In this document: positions 28,580-34,751 of the stretch, one piece after another
Numbering within the stretch: position 1 is the stretch's first letter
How the letters are laid out: each line of letters begins with the position of its first letter
Assembly: GCA_012026935.1 (NCBI GenBank)
Contig: VEPI01000172.1
Coordinates: 1-51,965, forward strand
Direction of reading: 5' to 3'
DNA from: Melioribacter sp.
GTDB taxonomy: Bacteria > Bacteroidota > Ignavibacteria > Ignavibacteriales > Melioribacteraceae
DNA length: 51,965 nt
Notes under the pieces: model-generated
Database searches by the model: none
Seen by the model: the letters and a program-made list of their open reading frames with translations, nothing else
What the model was told of the DNA's origin: nothing
Translations under genes and position numbers: made by a program

Positions 28580-29608
28580 ATGAACTTACAAGAAATGATT
28601 TCAAAATATGACGTCCATAATCAATTCAAAGTTTTAACTGATTCTTACGAACAGGTGGAATACGCATGGAACAATAAATTTAGTGTATCATCCGTTAAAA
28701 CATCAAAAATCAAAAATATTATTCTAACCGGACTTGGCGGATCAGCTATCGGTGGCGATCTTTTACAAAATTATCTTCGCACGGAATTGAAATATCCATA
28801 CACTGTAAACAGAAATTACGAATTGCCCCCATATGCAAATGAAAATACTTTGGTAATTGCATCTTCTTACTCAGGCAATACGGAAGAAACTATTTCAGCA
28901 TTAAATCAAGCAATTAAAAAGAAATGCCAAATTGTTTGTATTTCCACCGGCGGTAAGATTGAAGAGATCGCTATGAAAAAGAAGATCCCGTTTGCAAAAC
29001 TTTTGAAAGGATATCAGCCGCGCTTCGCTCTCTGGATAAATTTTTTTACATTGCTTAAAATTGTCCATTCATTGAAATTAGTCCCCAGTCAAACAAAAAA
29101 CGTTAAACAAGTAATTGATTTATTAAAAAGAAAAGGGTTAGAATATTCTAAAGAAACTAATGCTGCATTGAATTTAGCTGAACAGATGCTTGGTTTTATT
29201 CCGTTGATTTATGCAGTTAGCGATTATACGTCAGTTGTTGGGACAAGAATAAAAGGACAGTTTAATGAGAATGCAAAACATCATGCATTCTTTGGATATT
29301 TGCCTGAACTTGATCACAATGAAATATTAGGATGGGAAGGATATAAATCTACAATGAATTTAAAATTGATCAATATTCTTGATGAAGGTTATCATCCTCA
29401 AGTTAAGAAACGTTATGATCTAACTTCCGAAATGGTAAAAAAAGCCGGAGCGGATGTAATTAATCTTTCCAGTAGCGAAGCAAACGCTAAATTAAGATTA
29501 GTAGATTTAATTTACTTAGGAGATTGGGCAACTTTTTATCACGCTGTATTACGCGCTTTTGATCCGACGAGTATTGATAGTATAAATTATTTAAAGGCTC
29601 ATCTTTGA
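28580..29608 (+). CDS. bifunctional phosphoglucose/phosphomannose isomerase
   Basis: Interconverts glucose-6-P or mannose-6-P with fructose-6-P. The SIS-domain protein shows GLGGSAIGGDLLQNYL, ASSYSGNTEETISA and GGKIEEIA, and ends with GDWATFYHAVLRAFDPTSID, which resembles the C-terminal block of archaeal and bacterial PGI/PMI enzymes. I take ATG 28580 (342 aa) because GAGGA at 28570-28574 sits 5 bases before it; TTG 28565 is a weaker alternative. It overlaps the next gene in a TTGA tetranucleotide. Confidence 0.88.
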   Translation: MNLQEMISKYDVHNQFKVLTDSYEQVEYAWNNKFSVSSVKTSKIKNIILTGLGGSAIGGDLLQNYLRTELKYPYTVNRNYELPPYANENTLVIASSYSGNTEETISALNQAIKKKCQIVCISTGGKIEEIAMKKKIPFAKLLKGYQPRFALWINFFTLLKIVHSLKLVPSQTKNVKQVIDLLKRKGLEYSKETNAALNLAEQMLGFIPLIYAVSDYTSVVGTRIKGQFNENAKHHAFFGYLPELDHNEILGWEGYKSTMNLKLINILDEGYHPQVKKRYDLTSEMVKKAGADVINLSSSEANAKLRLVDLIYLGDWATFYHAVLRAFDPTSIDSINYLKAHL

Positions 29609-32409
29609 TAAAAAATTGGCGGATATATTTGCTCATATTTTTTTTGGTTCCTCAAATTATTTCCGCCCAATTTTACTTCTTTGGACGTAACAAAGTTCAA
29701 TACGAAAAATTTAATTGGAAAGTTCTTAAGACCGAGCATTTCAATATTTACTATTATGATGATTTTACAGAAATAGCAGAGATCGGTGCTAAGTTTGCAG
29801 AAGAAGCATTCGAGTCTCATAAAGTAAGATTCAATCATTATGTAACAAATAAAATTCCTCTAATTTTTTATAACACCCATACACATTTTCAGCAGACAAA
29901 TATTTCTCCCGGATTTATCCCCGAAGGTATCGGCGGTTTCTTTGAATTTATGAAAGGAAGAGTTGTAATTCCTTATTTGGGAAATCTTGCGCAATTCAAA
30001 CACGTTATCAGACATGAATTGGTTCATGTATTCATGACAAATAAAATTTATAATGAGTTGAATGATCACCGAATTAATACTGAAAAAATGCCGCCGCTTT
30101 GGTTTATAGAAGGTTTGGCAGAATATTGGTCATCCGATTGGGATACGCAATCAGAAATGGTGATGCGTGATGCAGTTCTTAACGGAAATTTTATTCCTCT
30201 TGTTGATTTGGAATATCTAGCTGGATATTTGATGTATAAAGAAGGACAAAAATTTTTAGAATTTGTTAGCAAGAATTACGGTGAAGATAAAATTCTTTCA
30301 ATATTAGAAAATTTCTGGAGGTTCAATAAATTTACTGATCTATTAGAATTTGTTACAGGAGAAAAAATAAATGATCTTGATAATAAATGGACATACGACT
30401 TAAGACAAAAATATTTTCCGCTTTACAAAGAAAATTACCCGCATTTCATCCAAGCAAAAAAAATCACTAATGCCGGTTTTAACTTTGCGCCAAGATTTTA
30501 TCAGAACGGCGGAAAGAAAGAAATTTATTTTATCGGTAACCATAACGGTTATACTTCCGTCATGAAAATGGATTACAAACCCGATAGTTCAGATTATGCC
30601 GGCTCTGAAGTTTTGATTGAAGGCGAGCGTGATGCAATTTTTGAAGCATTTCATTTACTCGAAAATACTTTTTCTGTTTCATCAAACGGATTACTTGCTT
30701 TTGTTACTAGAAGTAAAGCCACGGACGTTTTGCACGTTTATTCCATTAAAGAAGAAGAAGTTATTAATACTCTGCAGTTTGACGGACTGATTAGAATAAA
30801 GGCTCCAAGCTACTCTACAGATGGTAATCAAATTGTTTTTACCGCAACAGATACTAAAGGTTTTGGTGACTTGTTTATTTATGATCTAAATACAAAACAA
30901 CTTACTCGTTTAACTAATGATTATTATGAAGATATTGATCCAACATTTAATAAGGACGGAAGTAAAATAATATTTTCATCTGACCGCACAGACGGACTGT
31001 TTAAGCAGAAGTATAATCTGTTTGAATATGATCTGACAACACATGAAATTTCATACATGACAAATGTTAACGCAAATATTTCCACTCCGCATTTCTCTCC
31101 GGATTTTTCAGAACTTTACTTTACAAGCGATTATGACGGCACATATAATATTTGGAAAATTCCAGTGAACGGGGATAGGGCAAACGGAATGACTCAAGTT
31201 ACAAAGTTCATTACAAGTGTTTATGATTTTTCATTTGTTGATAAGAATACTATGGTTACTTCCGGATTTGAAAATTTTTCTTTTCAGTTCTATTCTCTTG
31301 ATTTGAATTCAACACAAAACGAAAAATACGTTGCATTTAATTTTGAGAATTTAGGCTCTAAATGGATTTCTGAGAGAATTAAACTGGCTGCTGAGTATGA
31401 TCGTCTCAAATATGAAAAAGAATACAATTTAGATTATGCCGTAAGTCAATTAATAACCGATCCTGTTTACGGAACACGGGGCGGTGCGTTATTAAGTTTA
31501 AGCGATCTTTTGGGCGATGAACAATATGTATTTTATATTTCCAATACTGCTGAAGTACAAAGTGAAATTCTGAAAAATTTTAATATATCTTTGGCGCGTG
31601 TGAGTTTGAAAGACAGAACAAATTACGGATTTGGAGTTTTCAATTATTCCGGAAGACGTTACGATATAAGAGAATCAGACGAATATTTTTATGAAAGGGT
31701 TTTCGGCGGCTATATTTCTCTTATTTATCCGTTCTCCTCATTTCAACGTCTCGAAGCTGAAATGGACATAGCAAATTCAGATAAAGAATTATCCGGAAGT
31801 TTCATTACAAGAAAATCTCTTTTGGTTACTAACACAATCTCTTTTGTTCATGACAATTCTATTTGGGTTGTTACAGGTCCAGTTGATGGTTCACGATTTA
31901 GATTATTACTCGGTTACACAAGCGATGTGAAATACAGTAACGTAAACTACTATTCCCTTATAGCAGATTACAGAAAGTATTTCCGTTTAGGCCTAAGAAG
32001 CAGTTTAGCTACAAGAGCCGCAATTTTTATTAACGACGGGAAAGAAGCTAGAAGGTATTTCGCGGGCGGAAGCTGGGATTTACGCGGTTGGGATCGTTGG
32101 TCTATACGCGGCGAGAAAATGTGGTTATCATCAATCGAATTAAGATTTCCTCTTGTTGATCAATTTACAATCAATTTCCCATTCTTTGGTTTATCATTTT
32201 TCCAGATAAGAGGAGCGGCATTTTTTGATGCGGGAGCTGCATGGGATAAAAATTATAAAGAAACATTAGGAAGCATAGGTGCAGGAATTAGAATAAATAT
32301 ATTCAATGCATTTGCTTTGAGATATGATATTGGTAAAAAAATTGAAAAAGATTTTACTCAATTTCAACCGGGATTATTTTATCAGTTTTTCTTCGGATGG
32401 GATTTTTGA
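29605..32409 (+). CDS. secreted zinc metallopeptidase (MA-like) fused to TolB-like propeller and Omp85-like barrel
   Basis: A 934-aa exported protein in three parts. Residues 1-22 are a signal peptide ending in ISAQ. Residues about 30-280 form a gluzincin-like domain with HELVH (His137, Glu138, His141) and FIEGLAEYW, whose Glu169 fits the third zinc ligand. Residues about 285-600 contain repeated propeller blades such as PTFNKDGSKIIFSSDR and PHFSPDFSELYFTSDYDG. From about 620 to the end lies a beta-rich region ending in FFFGWDF, with GGSWDLRGW near residue 827 resembling the Omp85 RGF/Y loop motif. It is presumably an outer-membrane barrel with a periplasmic or surface peptidase. Start TTG 29605 overlaps the upstream stop. 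No substrate can be named. Confidence 0.8.
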   Translation: MIKNWRIYLLIFFLVPQIISAQFYFFGRNKVQYEKFNWKVLKTEHFNIYYYDDFTEIAEIGAKFAEEAFESHKVRFNHYVTNKIPLIFYNTHTHFQQTNISPGFIPEGIGGFFEFMKGRVVIPYLGNLAQFKHVIRHELVHVFMTNKIYNELNDHRINTEKMPPLWFIEGLAEYWSSDWDTQSEMVMRDAVLNGNFIPLVDLEYLAGYLMYKEGQKFLEFVSKNYGEDKILSILENFWRFNKFTDLLEFVTGEKINDLDNKWTYDLRQKYFPLYKENYPHFIQAKKITNAGFNFAPRFYQNGGKKEIYFIGNHNGYTSVMKMDYKPDSSDYAGSEVLIEGERDAIFEAFHLLENTFSVSSNGLLAFVTRSKATDVLHVYSIKEEEVINTLQFDGLIRIKAPSYSTDGNQIVFTATDTKGFGDLFIYDLNTKQLTRLTNDYYEDIDPTFNKDGSKIIFSSDRTDGLFKQKYNLFEYDLTTHEISYMTNVNANISTPHFSPDFSELYFTSDYDGTYNIWKIPVNGDRANGMTQVTKFITSVYDFSFVDKNTMVTSGFENFSFQFYSLDLNSTQNEKYVAFNFENLGSKWISERIKLAAEYDRLKYEKEYNLDYAVSQLITDPVYGTRGGALLSLSDLLGDEQYVFYISNTAEVQSEILKNFNISLARVSLKDRTNYGFGVFNYSGRRYDIRESDEYFYERVFGGYISLIYPFSSFQRLEAEMDIANSDKELSGSFITRKSLLVTNTISFVHDNSIWVVTGPVDGSRFRLLLGYTSDVKYSNVNYYSLIADYRKYFRLGLRSSLATRAAIFINDGKEARRYFAGGSWDLRGWDRWSIRGEKMWLSSIELRFPLVDQFTINFPFFGLSFFQIRGAAFFDAGAAWDKNYKETLGSIGAGIRINIFNAFALRYDIGKKIEKDFTQFQPGLFYQFFFGWDF

Positions 32410-33557
32410 AAAAGTTATATATCAAATGTAACACAGTAATTATTGCTCTAATTCTTGTTAGCTGCACACAGCCAATAGCTTTCAAAAATATGATCATTGG
32501 CGGTTCGGGATATTTTATGTTCGGAAAAAATCCTGAAAGAAGTTTTTATCAAAATATATCTATTGAGCCGGATATAAAATTAAAATGGAGTGTAGAAACC
32601 AGCGGAAGCCAAACTAATACATCTGTTATTATTTATGATAATGTACTTTTCGTTGGAGATTTATCCGGCAAACTATATGCGTTTGATAGAACTTCAGGTA
32701 AAATGTTCGGTTATGAAAAATATACCGGCTCTCTTTCAGTTGCTCCTATAGTAAGTAATTTAAGAATATTTATTTTGCTTAATCAGTTCAATGAAAAATA
32801 TTCAGTGCTTAAGCTTTTTGATTACATTAATGGAAATATTTTATTGGAATCAAAGTTCTACGGCAGTGTGCAGAATGAAATGTTAAAGCTAAGTGATGGA
32901 ATTGTTGTGCTTACTGATCAAGGTGAAATTATTAAATTTAATTTTGTAGGATCAAAAGAGTGGAATTTAAATACGGAAGTCTCTACAAAAACCTCGCCTG
33001 CATCGAATGGAAATTTAATTCTTTTTGGCAATGAAAAAGGTGAATTGATTGCAATTTCATCTCATACTGGAGAAATAAAATATAGAACAAAAATAAGTAA
33101 TGGTATTGAAGGGGATTTTTCGATAGACGGAAATTATGCGTACTTCGGAGATAATAACGGAAAATTGTTTTGTGTCTTGGTTGGTGATGGTAGAGTTGTA
33201 TGGACAATTGATACCAAAAGTAAAATTCTTTCTACCCCGGTACTAAATAATGAAAATGTATTTGTTGGAAATCTTGCAGGTGAAATATTTTGTATCAATA
33301 AATCATCTGGCAAGGTAGTATGGAAAATTGAGACAGGCGGAATTATAAATACCGCTCCAACTGTATTCAAAAATTATCTTGTTCAACCTGATCTGAACAG
33401 AAAAGTTTTTTTTATTGATACTAACAACGGTGAAATAACCAAAACATATGATTTTGAAAAGAGAGTCAAACTCTCCCCGGTTTATTACGACGGCATTTTA
33501 TATTTAGGTGTTGATAAAGGAATAATCAATGCGTATCAGATCTCAAATAAAGAATAA
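32397..33557 (+). CDS. PQQ-repeat beta-propeller lipoprotein, BamB-like
   Basis: A 386-aa lipoprotein: the signal sequence ends in ILVSC, with Cys23 from ATG 32397 (Cys20 if it starts at TTG 32406, which makes a TTGA overlap with the upstream gene). The mature part has repeated PQQ-like blades, for example VFVGDLSGKLYAFDRTSGK and VFVGNLAGEIFCINKSSGK, each about 40 residues. BamB has this fold and helps BamA insert barrels. The position directly after an Omp85-like gene makes an assembly partner plausible but not shown. It overlaps the next gene by 29 bases. Confidence 0.78.
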   Translation: MGFLKKLYIKCNTVIIALILVSCTQPIAFKNMIIGGSGYFMFGKNPERSFYQNISIEPDIKLKWSVETSGSQTNTSVIIYDNVLFVGDLSGKLYAFDRTSGKMFGYEKYTGSLSVAPIVSNLRIFILLNQFNEKYSVLKLFDYINGNILLESKFYGSVQNEMLKLSDGIVVLTDQGEIIKFNFVGSKEWNLNTEVSTKTSPASNGNLILFGNEKGELIAISSHTGEIKYRTKISNGIEGDFSIDGNYAYFGDNNGKLFCVLVGDGRVVWTIDTKSKILSTPVLNNENVFVGNLAGEIFCINKSSGKVVWKIETGGIINTAPTVFKNYLVQPDLNRKVFFIDTNNGEITKTYDFEKRVKLSPVYYDGILYLGVDKGIINAYQISNKE

Positions 33558-34134
33558 TAATTTTATTATAAAACTGATTACTGTTTTTTTAATCTCTTTT
33601 GCGAGCAGCATTGCTCAAGATTGCAAAAGCAAGGTCGAAATTACTGCTAATAATTTAGGCGCCAACATTTATATTGATTCATTATTTATTGCGAAAGGCA
33701 AAACTGAGATTAGTCTTTCTAAAGGAAACCATTTATTATTTATTAAAAATCCCTCCTTGATGTGGGGTAAGAAAAATATTTATGATACTCTTAGAATTGA
33801 AGAATGTGATAAAAACTATAAGTTCAATTATGATTTGAAAGGGGAAGAGAATTCTTTAATCCAACCAAATATTTATGAGTACATTAATAAAAACAAGGCA
33901 GAAAGTTTCTTCGGCTCCGGTACATTTAAAATTTTGATCGGAAGTGCCGCGGTTCTTGGCGGAGTTGCCGCATATTTCAAGATCAAAGCCGATAAAAAAT
34001 ATGATGATTATCTTCAAACAAAAAATCATTCCATGCTTGATGAAGTTGATCGTCTTGATCTATACAGCGGAGTAGCATTCGGATTGCTGCAAATAAATTT
34101 CGGCTATTTGATTTATAAATTTCTCACCGATTAA
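33529..34134 (+). CDS. small secreted/membrane protein with PEGA-like segment
   Basis: A 201-aa protein with an N-terminal signal peptide (about 1-29, ending in SIAQ). A PEGA-like beta segment follows: VEITANNLGANIYIDSLFI and KGNHLLFIKNPS. A second hydrophobic stretch (FFGSGTFKILIGSAAVLGGVA, cut here for length) spans about 125-146, and a final one lies near the C-terminus. It starts inside the last 29 bases of the lipoprotein gene, so the two are probably translated together. Function unknown; an accessory to the adjacent envelope proteins is an inference. Confidence 0.62.
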   Translation: MRIRSQIKNNNFIIKLITVFLISFASSIAQDCKSKVEITANNLGANIYIDSLFIAKGKTEISLSKGNHLLFIKNPSLMWGKKNIYDTLRIEECDKNYKFNYDLKGEENSLIQPNIYEYINKNKAESFFGSGTFKILIGSAAVLGGVAAYFKIKADKKYDDYLQTKNHSMLDEVDRLDLYSGVAFGLLQINFGYLIYKFLTD

Positions 34135-34145
34135 ATTTTTGCAAA

Positions 34146-34163
34146 GACGCCATATATGGCATC
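34146..34163. repeat. Degenerate REP-like palindrome upstream of the RAYT gene
   Basis: An 18-base near-palindrome, GACGCCATATATGGCATC, with one mismatched pair (34148 with 34161) and a perfect 12-base core at 34149-34160. Its left side shares AGACGCC with the perfect palindrome inside the transposase gene, and its right side (GGCATCAC) is a decayed match to GGGCGTCTC. It lies 16 bases before the probable start codon. Confidence 0.55.
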
Positions 34164-34179
34164 ACATATAATTATTCAT

Positions 34180-34698
34180 ATGACGAAATACAAAGGATCA
34201 TTTCGTATTGAATCTTCCAGATTGAAAACATGGGATTATTCTAATCCGTGGTGGTATTATATTACGGTAAATACCAAAATCCATGTTTCATACTTTGGCA
34301 GGGTCGAAAAAGGAAAAATGATTTTGAGTGAAATTGGAAAAATTGTAGAGAAATATTGGAAGGAAATTCCAACTCATTTTCCAGGCATTGAGTTGGATTA
34401 TTATATAATTATGCCAAATCACTTGCATGGAATTATTATTATTAATCCCCAAGTAGAGACGCCCGATCGGGCGTCTCTACAAAACCCGCTTCTAAGCCAA
34501 ATTATAAATCAATTCAAAGGTTCTGTAAAACGTTGGGCTAATAAGAACAATTATACGAACTTTTCCTGGCAGCCACGATTTTACGATCGTATAATTCGAA
34601 ATGAAAAGGAACTATTTAACATCAGAAAATATATTGAACAGAACCCGTTAAAATGGGAATTAGAAAAAGATAAACTTGAAAATATATATGAATTATAA
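34180..34698 (+). CDS. REP-associated tyrosine transposase (RAYT, Y1_Tnp family)
   Basis: HUH-family single-strand transposase of 172 aa. The two histidines of the HUH motif are His81 and His83 in MPNHLHGII, and the catalytic tyrosine is most likely Tyr151 in NIRKYIEQNP; QPRFYDRIIRNEKEL precedes it. The start is ATG 34180 (MTKYKGSFRIESSRLK), as typical RAYTs begin; the frame extends to ATG 34156 but that lies inside a palindrome-like sequence. A perfect 28-base palindrome (34453-34480) is translated as VETPDRASLQ, residues 92-101. No inverted-repeat ends or paired transposon are visible, as expected for a single-copy, host-fixed RAYT. Confidence 0.9.
   Translation: MTKYKGSFRIESSRLKTWDYSNPWWYYITVNTKIHVSYFGRVEKGKMILSEIGKIVEKYWKEIPTHFPGIELDYYIIMPNHLHGIIIINPQVETPDRASLQNPLLSQIINQFKGSVKRWANKNNYTNFSWQPRFYDRIIRNEKELFNIRKYIEQNPLKWELEKDKLENIYEL
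34453..34480. repeat. Perfect 28-bp REP-type palindrome inside the RAYT coding sequence
   Basis: The left half GTAGAGACGCCCGA is followed directly by its exact reverse complement TCGGGCGTCTCTAC, with no loop. It lies in frame and encodes VETPDRASLQ between the HUH motif and the tyrosine. Palindromes beginning GTAGAGAC and ending GTCTCTAC are the kind moved by RAYT enzymes, and here the repeat sits in the enzyme's own gene. Confidence 0.88.
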
Positions 34699-34751
34699 AT
34701 ATAAATTGATAGCACTGTACTGTCTCTAATAGCTAAGTGCTAATTGCTTTT

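Noticed and set aside
34710-34742. 7-bp inverted repeat TAGCACT/AGTGCTA between the RAYT and polA 3' ends
   Set aside because: The loop is 19 bases and no convincing T tract follows, so a terminator or repeat-end call is not supported.
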